Shown here in pieces: positions 1 to 8,701 of a DNA stretch of 64,000 bases. The notes under the pieces were generated by a model. It was not told the DNA's origin. It did not search any database and saw nothing but the letters and a program-made list of their open reading frames with translations. The translations under genes and the position numbers were made by a program. The stretch is from the NCBI GenBank assembly GCA_020629415.1, contig JAHDDL010000012.1:1-64000 (forward strand), given 5' to 3'. This DNA comes from Maribacter sp. (GTDB lineage Bacteria > Bacteroidota > Bacteroidia > Flavobacteriales > Flavobacteriaceae). The first letter of the stretch is position 1. Each line of letters opens with the position of its first letter.

Positions 1-350
1 AAGCTACATGTGTAATTACAGATGCTACGGATATTACCTATAACAACCCAGAATTGGTAGAACAAATGTTACCGACCATGAAAAGGGTTGCAGGTGAAAA
101 CAATGTACTTTTTCAAAAAGCGGTTACAGGTGCAGAAGATTTCTCTTATTTTCAGAGAGAAGCACCAGGATTTTTCTTCTTCCTAGGAGGAATGACACCT
201 GGTACAACAGAATCATTTCCACACCACACGCCCGATTTTCTGATCGATGATAGCGGGTTATTGTTAGGTGTCCGCACACTAACAGAAATGAGCATCGATT
301 TTTTAAACAGTGACCAAACACCTGTTTTAGATATTAAACCAAAAGGATAA
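1..350 (+). CDS. M20-family amidohydrolase/peptidase, C-terminal part
   Basis: The open frame enters from the left edge (first full codon at base 3) and stops at 348-350, so only about the last 115 residues are present. It contains the GAEDFSYF block and the HHTPDF block seen near the C terminus of M20 metallo-amidohydrolases (N-acyl-amino-acid or hippurate hydrolase type), where they contribute to the metal-site and substrate-binding region. The substrate cannot be told from this fragment. The next gene begins only a few bases later on the same strand, so the two are probably co-transcribed. Family call is fairly firm; specificity is unknown. Confidence 0.8.
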   Translation, partial: ATCVITDATDITYNNPELVEQMLPTMKRVAGENNVLFQKAVTGAEDFSYFQREAPGFFFFLGGMTPGTTESFPHHTPDFLIDDSGLLLGVRTLTEMSIDFLNSDQTPVLDIKPKG

Positions 351-355
351 TTTTG

Positions 356-1912
356 ATGAACGATTTTTTAAATGCCATTCCAAGTCTACCATGGTGGACT
401 TGGATTTTTTTGTTTCTTTTCATTGTCGCTATTTATGATGTTTTCATACAAAAACGCCATACCATTAAACATAACTTTCCGGTTGTAGGGCATTTAAGAT
501 ATTGGTTAGAAAGTATTGGTCCGGAAATGCGTCAATATTTTGTAGCCAATAATAGAGAAGAACTTCCTTTTAATAGAATAGAAAGAGGTTGGATCTATGC
601 ATCTGCAAAAAAAGAAAACAATTATGAAGGTTTTGGATCTGACCGGGACTTATATGCCCACCAGCATATTTTTATTAAAAATAGGATGATAGGCTATCAA
701 GTACCTTCCGATCACCCTAACAAGACCGAGCCCAACTTTATACCATGTGCAAAAGTTATGGGTGCGTACAATAATCGTCGTAAGCCCTTTAGACCGGGAA
801 GTATCGTAAATGTTTCTGCCATGAGTTTTGGTTCTTTATCTGCCGCCGCGGTAGAAGCAATGAACAAGGGAGTACAAAAATCAGGAGCTTATCATAATAC
901 TGGTGAAGGCGGTTTATCTCCTTATCACAAGCATGGCGGTGATATTGTTTTTCACTTTGGCACCGGTTATTTTGGTGTAAGAACAGAAGACGGCAATTTC
1001 TCTATGGAGAAAATGAAAAAACTGGTTGAAGACAATCCGTGTATTAAAGCCATAGAGATAAAACTGTCACAAGGTGCAAAACCAGGAAAAGGTGGAGTAT
1101 TACCTGGTGCAAAAATTACTCCTGAACTTGCAGAGATCAGAGGTGTTGAAGTGGGCAAAGATGTCTTGTCACCCGCAACACATAAGGCATTTTCCAATGT
1201 AACAGAGCTTATGTCCCTAATTGAAGATATTGCAAATGAAACTGGTTTACCTGTAGGTATCAAAGGAGCAATAGGGAAATTGGACCAATGGGAAGAGTTG
1301 GCAGATTTAATGCTGGAGACCGGAAAAGGTCCTGACTTTATTACGGTAGACGGTGGTGAAGGTGGTACAGGTGCCGCTCCCCCATCATTTGCAGACCATG
1401 TTTCTTTACCTTGGGTATACGGTTTTTCTAGTTTATATAGGGTTTTCTTGAACAGAAAACTTACGGAACGTATTGTTTTCATTGGCTCTGGCAAATTAGG
1501 CTTTCCGGCAAAAGCGGCCATGGCCTTCGCTATGGGTGTAGATTGTATTAATGTTGCCCGTGAGGCTATGATGAGTATTGGTTGTATTCAGGCACAAGTT
1601 TGCCATAACAACACATGCCCAACCGGTATTGCCACGCAAAGCAAATGGTTACAAAAAGGCATAAACGTACCATTAAAATCAGATAGACTGGCACAGTATT
1701 TTAATACATTCAGAAAAGAACTATTAGAGATAACCCATGCTGCAGGCTATGAACATCCTAGTCAAATTACTATGGACGATGTTCAAGTAAACGTAGATGA
1801 CAACGACCTTAACAAAAGCTTAGCTTCTACGTACGGTTACAATAAAGCGAAAGTACCCTTCACGGGAGTACAAGATTTAAAAGACTGTTCGTATCTTGGC
1901 GGCAAAATTTAG
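356..1912 (+). CDS. Membrane-anchored FMN-binding glutamate synthase-like protein
   Basis: A stand-alone homologue of the glutamate synthase large-subunit synthase domain, about 518 residues. The N terminus (about residues 10-30, rich in Trp and Phe) is a single membrane segment. The rest is the TIM-barrel FMN domain, with the MSFGSLS block, the GGEGGTG phosphate-binding region and a C-x5-C-x4-C set near residues 405-420 (GCIQAQVCHNNTCPTG) matching the 3Fe-4S ligands of GltB. It has no glutaminase domain and no GltD partner beside it, so it cannot be assumed to make glutamate; family members are often called only FMN-binding glutamate synthase family protein. ATG at 356 is preferred over TTG at 353. 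Confidence 0.88.
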   Translation: MNDFLNAIPSLPWWTWIFLFLFIVAIYDVFIQKRHTIKHNFPVVGHLRYWLESIGPEMRQYFVANNREELPFNRIERGWIYASAKKENNYEGFGSDRDLYAHQHIFIKNRMIGYQVPSDHPNKTEPNFIPCAKVMGAYNNRRKPFRPGSIVNVSAMSFGSLSAAAVEAMNKGVQKSGAYHNTGEGGLSPYHKHGGDIVFHFGTGYFGVRTEDGNFSMEKMKKLVEDNPCIKAIEIKLSQGAKPGKGGVLPGAKITPELAEIRGVEVGKDVLSPATHKAFSNVTELMSLIEDIANETGLPVGIKGAIGKLDQWEELADLMLETGKGPDFITVDGGEGGTGAAPPSFADHVSLPWVYGFSSLYRVFLNRKLTERIVFIGSGKLGFPAKAAMAFAMGVDCINVAREAMMSIGCIQAQVCHNNTCPTGIATQSKWLQKGINVPLKSDRLAQYFNTFRKELLEITHAAGYEHPSQITMDDVQVNVDDNDLNKSLASTYGYNKAKVPFTGVQDLKDCSYLGGKI

Positions 1913-1937
1913 ATTAACCTATTCAATGCATATTACT

Positions 1938-2708
1938 ATGAAACGATTTTTTATATGTTCGGTTTTAATCCTTTTAGGATTAAATACAATTCAAGCCCAG
2001 AAAAAAAGTGAATTGATCGAACAAAATCAAGATTTAAAATTTAAACTGGATTCCATTTCAAAAATGGTGAGCACCTCTCAACACAATGAGAAATTGGCAA
2101 ATCAACGTTCAGATGAATATCAATCTCAAGTTACAGAACTGCAAGATGCCAATGCAACTTTAATGAAAAACTTAAATAGTTTTGCAGCATTATCCAGTCA
2201 AAATTCAGAGAATATCAACAAAACCTTAGCAACATTAGAACGCAAGGAAAAACAGTTAAAAGGAATAACCGATGCCGTTGCCAGTAATGATTCTACCGCT
2301 GTTGTTATATTGACAAATGCAAAGCAAGTCTTAGGGGAAAACGCTAAAGTTGGTGTTACAGATGGATCAGTAATAATTTCAGAAAAATTAGATTTTTTCT
2401 TTACCGACGGTGTAGGTATCAATGTTTCCAACGAATCTAGAACTTGGATTGAAAACGTTGCCAAAGTAATCAATGCAAACCCTAAAAGTGTTATCACTAT
2501 TGCAAGTTTGAACATTACGGGCGAAATGAATATTGCCTTGCAACAAGCTACGGCAATTGCCAGTATTTTAATCAAGGATTTTGGAGTGAATGGAGAACGG
2601 ATTATTGCTGTAGGTCAAGATGGTGGCTTGCACGAATCTCTACAAGTAAAGTTCCAACCAGATTATAAAGCATTTTATGATATGGCCAAGGGAGACATTA
2701 AAAATTAA
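1938..2708 (+). CDS. Secreted coiled-coil protein with C-terminal OmpA-like domain
   Basis: About 256 residues. The start at 1938 gives a clean signal peptide (MKRFFICSVLILLGLNTIQA) ending just before QKK; the frame can be opened further upstream at a TTG (1896) but that lies inside the preceding gene and spoils the signal. Residues about 20-110 are Gln/Asn/Lys-rich with heptad character and probably form a coiled coil. The C-terminal 110 residues resemble an OmpA-like peptidoglycan-associated fold (strand, helix with NESRTWIENVAKVIN, strand PKSVITIAS, helix with QQATAIASILI). Likely an exported, periplasmic or envelope protein; exact role unknown. Confidence 0.7.
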   Translation: MKRFFICSVLILLGLNTIQAQKKSELIEQNQDLKFKLDSISKMVSTSQHNEKLANQRSDEYQSQVTELQDANATLMKNLNSFAALSSQNSENINKTLATLERKEKQLKGITDAVASNDSTAVVILTNAKQVLGENAKVGVTDGSVIISEKLDFFFTDGVGINVSNESRTWIENVAKVINANPKSVITIASLNITGEMNIALQQATAIASILIKDFGVNGERIIAVGQDGGLHESLQVKFQPDYKAFYDMAKGDIKN

Positions 2709-2790
2709 AAACTTGCATTTCATCGATGAAGTACTATACTAATTGAAAAATTTGGACGTTCTTATTTCATAAATATTAACTGATTATAAA

Positions 2791-3309
2791 ATGAACTCTG
2801 ACCAAATTTTTCAACTATTCGCTTATTTAATACCTTCAGTAGTAACAGGTGCCATAGCCTTCTATTTCTTTAGAATGCATACCAATAATGAAGAAGGCAG
2901 AAGACGTTTTCTATTACATAAGGATTCTCAAAAAGATACTTTACCCGTACGTTTACAGGCTTATGAAAGAATGGCCTTATTTTTAGAACGTATTGCCATA
3001 CCAAGCTTGGTTGTTCGTGTATCGCCAATTGGTGATGATAAAAATGCGTATGAAAACTTGCTGATCAAAAGCGTAGAGACCGAATTTGAGCATAACCTTT
3101 CTCAGCAAATTTATATGACAGATGAATGCTGGAACGTTATAAAAGCTGCAAAAAGTGCCACCATACAGATGATCAGAAAAGCAGCCATGAGCAATACCGA
3201 AACTGCAGATAAATTAAGAGAAGATATCTTAAATGAGACCATGGACAAAACTTCACCATCAGCAACAGCTTTATCCTTTGTTAAAAAGGAAATTGGCGAT
3301 TTATGGTAG
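2791..3309 (+). CDS. Conserved Bacteroidota membrane protein (possibly DUF7935 family)
   Basis: 172 residues. One N-terminal membrane helix (about residues 8-27, LFAYLIPSVVTGAIAFYFF) is followed by a basic stretch EEGRRRFLLHKDSQ and a soluble helical domain with QAYERMALFLERI and an EFEHNLSQQIYMTDECW segment. I recognise this pattern as a widespread small protein of Flavobacteriia of unknown function; the DUF number is from memory. It stands 82 bases after the OmpA-like gene and ends at a strong bidirectional terminator. Confidence 0.7.
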   Translation: MNSDQIFQLFAYLIPSVVTGAIAFYFFRMHTNNEEGRRRFLLHKDSQKDTLPVRLQAYERMALFLERIAIPSLVVRVSPIGDDKNAYENLLIKSVETEFEHNLSQQIYMTDECWNVIKAAKSATIQMIRKAAMSNTETADKLREDILNETMDKTSPSATALSFVKKEIGDLW

Positions 3310-3333
3310 TTGATTAAATAGTCTTTAAAAGAA

Positions 3334-3363
3334 AAAAATGCTTTCCATATGGAAAGCATTTTT
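3334..3363. terminator. Bidirectional intrinsic terminator
   Basis: A perfect 30-base palindrome (AAAAATGCTTTCC, ATAT loop, then the complement) with A-run on one side and T-run on the other. It lies between two converging genes (stop at 3309 on plus, stop at 3401 on minus) and can end transcription from both sides. Confidence 0.85.
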
Positions 3364-3400
3364 CGTTTAATATAATTACTAATGAACTACATTATAATAA

Positions 3401-4315
3401 TTATTCATGCTCATTGGGTTCAATAGGATTCGTTTCTTCATTCTTATTCTTTGCATAAAGGTAACCCCGCTTCCACCAAAGAGTCATTTTTGCCTTATCA
3501 AAAATTAAAGAATTGGTCGTTAATATCGTAGGTGTATAAAACAGATTGATAATGGCATTCTTTTGATTGGCAACCAATTTTCCTATTCTAATATTTTGAT
3601 GCTCAATTCTATCTAAAATAAAACTCATCATTGTTGTGATCAGCTCAAAAGGATTACGCGAAGCTACCCTATTCATGTAGTTGACCTCCGTATGAAGCAC
3701 AACGACATCTACTTCTGTAGCACCTCTTTTTATTGCTTCTTCTATAGGTACAATACTACCTAAACCACCATCGGCATATTCGCAATAGTTTTTGCGCACC
3801 AAACTCATAAATGGTGTATAGTTGGCTGATATCCAAATCCAATCACAATAATCTTCATAAGTACAATCTTTAATTGACTTATACTCTACTTGATTTAATG
3901 AGAGGTTAGAAACGGTTATTACAACATCAGAATCTCCATTTTTTAAAGTTTCAAATTCTTCAATGGTCAAGCTATTCTCAATAAGCTTTCTAAGATTTTC
4001 GCTTTCGCCAAAGGTCTTCTTACCGGTCATGAAGTTTCTGAATACATTCCAATGATTAATTGAAATTTCTTCATTACCACGAATATTTTTCACTAAAAAA
4101 GGACAGTTATTAAATATACTTTTTTGATTGACATTAGAATATATTTCTTTGATTTTATCTAGTTTACCTAGTGCCAAATGAGAGATAAGTAGACTACCGG
4201 TAGAAGTACCCACAAAAATATCATACTTTCTTCCTTCTTCTTGAATAAGGTATTGGGCAACGCCACCCGCAAAGGCTCCTTTACTACCACCACCAGAAAT
4301 AACCAATGCTTTCAT
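3401..4315 (-). CDS. Patatin-like phospholipase family protein
   Basis: 304 residues. The oxyanion loop GGGSKGAFAGG is at residues 8-18, the nucleophile elbow GTSTGS places Ser38, and ADGGLGS near residue 182 supplies the catalytic Asp, so the Ser-Asp dyad of patatin lipid acyl hydrolases is intact. There is no signal peptide, which suggests a cytosolic enzyme. It starts 2 bases after the stop of the M1 aminopeptidase upstream, so the two are translated from one message. Bacterial patatins act on phospholipids or other acyl esters; substrate here is unknown. Confidence 0.88.
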   Translation of the reverse strand: MKALVISGGGSKGAFAGGVAQYLIQEEGRKYDIFVGTSTGSLLISHLALGKLDKIKEIYSNVNQKSIFNNCPFLVKNIRGNEEISINHWNVFRNFMTGKKTFGESENLRKLIENSLTIEEFETLKNGDSDVVITVSNLSLNQVEYKSIKDCTYEDYCDWIWISANYTPFMSLVRKNYCEYADGGLGSIVPIEEAIKRGATEVDVVVLHTEVNYMNRVASRNPFELITTMMSFILDRIEHQNIRIGKLVANQKNAIINLFYTPTILTTNSLIFDKAKMTLWWKRGYLYAKNKNEETNPIEPNEHE

Positions 4316-4317
4316 TA

Positions 4318-6387
4318 TTACTTTAATTTCGTTTTAAGATAACGCAAATCTGATGAATTTAGTTGATTTACAATCTTTTCAATTTCTTTTTTCTGTTCTT
4401 GGTCGTTCCACAAGGCATCAAATAGCTTTCTCGCATAATTTCTAAACTGCCAAGAATGATGGTTGGTCGCCTTTATGAGATTAGCATACGCATTTCCATT
4501 TAGCGCTTTTATTTCTGAAAGGTATTGAAAAGCTGTTTGTCGTATTTCTGGATTATAAATATCACTGGTATAACCAACAAGTTCTCGATGAAAATAAACA
4601 TTTTCTGTAGGTCTATAGTCAGGAGTGAACAATGCCAAGGTTAACCAAAGTAAACGCACATTATTATTTGGCAACCCAATAATATCTTTCGTCTTTTCTA
4701 AAAAAACACTTCTATCATAATCAAAACTAGACCAAAGATTATATAGCATTAATTCTTTGGTACTATAACTATCATCCAATAACAACGGCTCTGCATACTC
4801 TTTTAAAGCCTCAGGAATTACACCCATTTTCTGAGCAGCAAATCGCCGTATTCTTATATCTTCATTAGCAATTAAAGGTATAAGTTCCAATTCAGGAAAA
4901 TCATCTTTTTGTTGAAGCAATTCTAATTTCAATTCTGTAGCTAATTCTGAATCGTTCAAAATTTTAGGGGAATTAAAATTTTTCTGATCATCATGTTTTA
5001 AGACATAAAACATTTTTAATGAAGCGTTATTTTTCATCAAAAAGTATTTAGCGCTGTCTTCAGGAAAATCTTTTCCTTTCAACCAAACCTCCTTAAATTC
5101 ACTCAAATCTTTTCCACTCGTCTCTTCCATCACATCCATGAAATAGGCAACAGTCACATTTTGGAACTTATATTTGTCCAAGTATATTTTTACACCTTCT
5201 TTAAAAGCAGATTCTCCTATTTTATCTCTTAAGATAGCCAATGCCCAAGCACCTTTTTCATAAAACGTAAGACTACTAGCTTTGGGGTTCAATAAACTCT
5301 CTCCCTCCCCCCTTTCAGATATCTCGTGTAATGTTTTAGCTGTTTCGAATAATTTCCAATAGAAATAATCATCACCAAAAACTTCTTTTTCAGCCAAATA
5401 AGCATAATAAGTAGCAAAACCTTCATGTAACCAATGTTGTTCGCTATTCTTTTCCGTAACCAGATTACCAAACCAATGGTGCGCTAATTCATGCGCATTG
5501 ATATTTACATAATTTCTATCTATAAACGAGGTGGAATCAATAACATAGGCATCTGAGAAAAAAGTTGCGCTTGTATTCTCCATACCTGCATATAAAAAAT
5601 CATGTACAGGCACCTGTTTATAATCTTGCCAAGGGTATTGTACACCTATTTCATTTTCTAAAAAATCAAATATTTTCTTAGTGTACCTATATGTTGGTTC
5701 CACTTTTAGACTATCATTTGGATAATAATAGTTTTCAATCGTTACTCCGCTTTCAGATTTTAAAACTTGTTTATCATAATTGCCAATAGCAAAAGCCAAT
5801 AGATAACTGCTCATAGGTTTTTTCATATCAAATAACCAAATAGCATCTTCTTCATCATTATCAGTTTTTAGAAGTAGCTTACCATTGGCAATTACCTGGT
5901 ATTTTTTAGCGGCTTCAATGGTTAAATCAAATTCAACCTTTTCTTCCATATCATCAAAACTAGGAAGCCAATGGCTGGTATATTTTCCTTGCCCTTGCGT
6001 CCATACTTGTTCATTACCTTCTAAATCATCATCCCAACCAATAAAATAGACTGTTTGTTTAGGCTTAGCTAAATATTCAATCATCAGTTTATGCGATTCT
6101 CCCTCTTTAAATTTATGTTTAATGGAAATCGTCTTTTCTGTGGTCGTAAAATCTGCCTTTTCTCCGTTGAGTTCTACTTTTGAAATAGCTATATTCTTTG
6201 CATCAAGAAATACAGAATCAACATTTTGCAAAACATTAAAACGATAGATTACCCCCCCTTTAATCGTTTTCTCTTTAGGCAAAAAACCTAAGTAAACCTT
6301 GGCTCTTATAAAATCTACTTTGTCTTGATGTTGCCCAAAAGCATAAAGGGATAAGAATAAAAAAAGGGTGAGAATCAATTTCTTCAT
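4318..6387 (-). CDS. Secreted M1-family aminopeptidase
   Basis: About 689 residues. Start chosen at 6387, which gives a signal peptide (MKKLILTLFLFLSLYAFGQ); an upstream TTG at 6399 would add only four residues. The gluzincin site HELAHHWFG gives His299, Glu300 and His303, with the third zinc ligand Glu322 in WLHEGF, and the exopeptidase motif appears as AGMEN. The C-terminal 200 residues are helical and HEAT-like, as in other short M1 enzymes. It probably removes N-terminal residues from peptides outside the inner membrane. First gene of a two-gene operon with the patatin gene. Confidence 0.92.
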   Translation of the reverse strand: MKKLILTLFLFLSLYAFGQHQDKVDFIRAKVYLGFLPKEKTIKGGVIYRFNVLQNVDSVFLDAKNIAISKVELNGEKADFTTTEKTISIKHKFKEGESHKLMIEYLAKPKQTVYFIGWDDDLEGNEQVWTQGQGKYTSHWLPSFDDMEEKVEFDLTIEAAKKYQVIANGKLLLKTDNDEEDAIWLFDMKKPMSSYLLAFAIGNYDKQVLKSESGVTIENYYYPNDSLKVEPTYRYTKKIFDFLENEIGVQYPWQDYKQVPVHDFLYAGMENTSATFFSDAYVIDSTSFIDRNYVNINAHELAHHWFGNLVTEKNSEQHWLHEGFATYYAYLAEKEVFGDDYFYWKLFETAKTLHEISERGEGESLLNPKASSLTFYEKGAWALAILRDKIGESAFKEGVKIYLDKYKFQNVTVAYFMDVMEETSGKDLSEFKEVWLKGKDFPEDSAKYFLMKNNASLKMFYVLKHDDQKNFNSPKILNDSELATELKLELLQQKDDFPELELIPLIANEDIRIRRFAAQKMGVIPEALKEYAEPLLLDDSYSTKELMLYNLWSSFDYDRSVFLEKTKDIIGLPNNNVRLLWLTLALFTPDYRPTENVYFHRELVGYTSDIYNPEIRQTAFQYLSEIKALNGNAYANLIKATNHHSWQFRNYARKLFDALWNDQEQKKEIEKIVNQLNSSDLRYLKTKLK

Positions 6388-6412
6388 ACAGCAAACCAAA
6401 AAAATAACATTT

Positions 6413-6420
6413 CAAATTTA
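6413..6420 (-). promoter_or_regulatory. Possible -7 box for the M1/patatin operon
   Basis: On the minus strand this reads TAAATTTG, a perfect match to the Bacteroidota -7 consensus TANNTTTG, 25 bases before the aminopeptidase ATG. I see no good -33 TTTG at the usual spacing, so the call is weak. Confidence 0.3.
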
Positions 6421-6530
6421 ATGTTTTGGGGAGCACTTCCCTAACCTTATTATATTTTGATTGTGATGCTAAACAACACTTATTTCGCTAGTTACTAGAA
6501 GAACCGTATTTATAACAGCAGTAATGATAT

Positions 6531-6556
6531 TAGCCCCTTTGGGGATTAAGGGGCTT
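6531..6556. repeat. GC-rich stem-loop before recG
   Basis: AGCCCCTT at 6532-6539 pairs perfectly with AAGGGGCT at 6548-6555 around an 8-base loop. It ends 18 bases before the recG start and has no T-run, so it is not a typical terminator. It may be a short dispersed palindrome or a leader structure. Confidence 0.5.
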
Positions 6557-6573
6557 ATACCTATTTTAGTGCC

Positions 6574-8679
6574 ATGAACGCAAACTTCTTGCAAACTCCC
6601 GTTGTGTACTTAAAAGGTGTTGGTCCCAATAGGGCCGATACATTAAAGTCAGAATTAGGAGTACATACTTATCAAGATTTGCTGAATCTTTTCCCAAATC
6701 GCTATATCGATAAAACCCAATATTATAAAATTAACCAGTTACAACGAAGTAGTGCCGATGTTCAGATTATTGGGAAAATTGTTCATTTAAAAACAGTAGA
6801 GCAAAAAAGAGGTTCGCGTTTAGTAGCTCGTTTTAAAGATGATACCGGGGAAATAGAATTGGTTTGGTTTCGTGGCCAAAAGTGGTTACGAGAGAATTTA
6901 AAAATAAATGTACCTTATGTCATTTTTGGAAAATGCAACTGGTACAACGGTACATTTTCAATGCCGCACCCAGAGATGGAACCGCTAAAAGCCCACGAGC
7001 AAGGAACAAAGGTATATATGCAACCCGTATACCCATCTACAGAAAAGTTAAGCAACAAGGGTATTACCAATAAAGTTATCAGTAAATTGATGCAGCAGCT
7101 ATTTATTGAAATCAATGGTAAATTCACGGAAAGCCTCTCCGATAAATTACTACAAAACCTAAAGCTTTTGAACAAAAGCGAGGCAATGTTCAATATACAT
7201 TTTCCAAAAAACCAAGAATTATTGGCAAAGGCCCAATGGCGTTTAAAATTTGAAGAGCTCTTTTATATACAGTTGCAACTGATAGGAAAAAATGTTTCTA
7301 GAAAGAAGAAGATTAAAGGATTTCCATTTCTTGAAGTTGGTGAATATTTTAAAGACTTCTATAGCAACAAACTACCCTTTGAATTAACGGGAGCACAAAA
7401 ACGTGTCATAAAAGAAATACGAGCAGACCTTGGCAGCAATGCCCAAATGAATAGATTATTGCAGGGCGATGTAGGATCGGGAAAAACCATAGTTGCGGTA
7501 ATGACCATGTTGTTGGCCATTGACAACGGATTTCAAGCCTGTTTAATGGCACCTACAGAAATTCTTGCCAACCAGCATTTTCAAGGCATCTCCGAGTTAC
7601 TTGAAGGCACTGAAATTACCTGTGCTTTACTCACTGGTTCCGTTAAGAAATCGGCTCGTAAACCAATTCACGAGCAATTAGAGAATGGAGAATTAAATAT
7701 TCTTATTGGCACCCATGCCCTTTTAGAGGATAAGGTAAAATATAAGAATTTAGGAATGGCAATTATTGATGAACAGCATAGGTTTGGCGTAGCCCAACGT
7801 TCCAAATTATGGCATAAGAATGAATTTCCGCCACATATACTGGTCATGACGGCAACGCCCATACCAAGAACATTGGCCATGAGTTTGTATGGTGATCTGG
7901 ATATCTCAGTAATAGACGAATTACCACCTGGCAGAAAACCCATTAAAACAGTGCATCGCTATGACGGTAACAGATTAAAGGTATTTCGCTTTATACGAGA
8001 TGAAATTGAAAAAGGAAGACAGATATACGTGGTCTATCCTTTAATTCAAGAGTCTGAAGCCATGGACTATAAAGATTTAATGGATGGCTATGAAAGTATT
8101 GCACGTGATTTTCCTCAGCCAAAATATCAGATTTCAATTGTTCATGGACAAATGAAACCGGCGGACAAAGACTTTGAAATGGAGCGTTTTGTAAAGGGAG
8201 AAACTCAAATTATGGTGGCCACTACAGTTATAGAAGTTGGGGTTAATGTTCCCAATGCATCGGTTATGATAATTGAAAGTGCAGAACGGTTTGGCTTATC
8301 GCAACTACACCAATTACGTGGCCGTGTTGGTCGTGGTGCAGATCAAAGTTTTTGTATACTAATGACAAGTCATAAATTATCTACAGAAGCAAAAACAAGA
8401 CTAGAAACCATGGTAGCCACCAATGATGGGTTTGAAATTGCAGAAGTAGATCTAAAACTTCGCGGACCTGGTGATATTATGGGCACCCAACAAAGTGGGT
8501 TATTAAATCTTAAAATAGCTGATATCGTAAAGGATAACGACATCTTAAAATCGGCTCGCTACCACGCATTACAATTGTTAAAAGAAGATCCTTCACTAAG
8601 CAAACCAGAGAATCTAATTATTAGACACATGTACGCCCAGTTGGTAAAGCATAAGAATATCTGGACGTATATTAGTTAA
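6574..8679 (+). CDS. recG: ATP-dependent DNA helicase RecG
   Basis: 701 residues, the usual RecG length. The N-terminal wedge has an OB-fold (RLVARFKDDTGEIELVWF, about residues 75-95). Helicase motifs follow: Walker A GDVGSGKT near residue 300, the DEQH box at about 399, TATPIPRT at about 427, and in the second RecA domain the QLRGRVGRG motif, then the RecG-specific RGPGDIMGTQQSG. The enzyme regresses stalled replication forks and processes Holliday junctions. It stands alone between oppositely oriented genes. Confidence 0.97.
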   Translation: MNANFLQTPVVYLKGVGPNRADTLKSELGVHTYQDLLNLFPNRYIDKTQYYKINQLQRSSADVQIIGKIVHLKTVEQKRGSRLVARFKDDTGEIELVWFRGQKWLRENLKINVPYVIFGKCNWYNGTFSMPHPEMEPLKAHEQGTKVYMQPVYPSTEKLSNKGITNKVISKLMQQLFIEINGKFTESLSDKLLQNLKLLNKSEAMFNIHFPKNQELLAKAQWRLKFEELFYIQLQLIGKNVSRKKKIKGFPFLEVGEYFKDFYSNKLPFELTGAQKRVIKEIRADLGSNAQMNRLLQGDVGSGKTIVAVMTMLLAIDNGFQACLMAPTEILANQHFQGISELLEGTEITCALLTGSVKKSARKPIHEQLENGELNILIGTHALLEDKVKYKNLGMAIIDEQHRFGVAQRSKLWHKNEFPPHILVMTATPIPRTLAMSLYGDLDISVIDELPPGRKPIKTVHRYDGNRLKVFRFIRDEIEKGRQIYVVYPLIQESEAMDYKDLMDGYESIARDFPQPKYQISIVHGQMKPADKDFEMERFVKGETQIMVATTVIEVGVNVPNASVMIIESAERFGLSQLHQLRGRVGRGADQSFCILMTSHKLSTEAKTRLETMVATNDGFEIAEVDLKLRGPGDIMGTQQSGLLNLKIADIVKDNDILKSARYHALQLLKEDPSLSKPENLIIRHMYAQLVKHKNIWTYIS

Positions 8680-8701
8680 TAAAGATAAATTAATTAATGA
8701 T

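Noticed and set aside
967..1521. 184-codon open frame on the minus strand
   Set aside because: It lies wholly antisense to the well-supported GltB-like gene, has no start context or known family, and reflects codon bias of the opposite strand.
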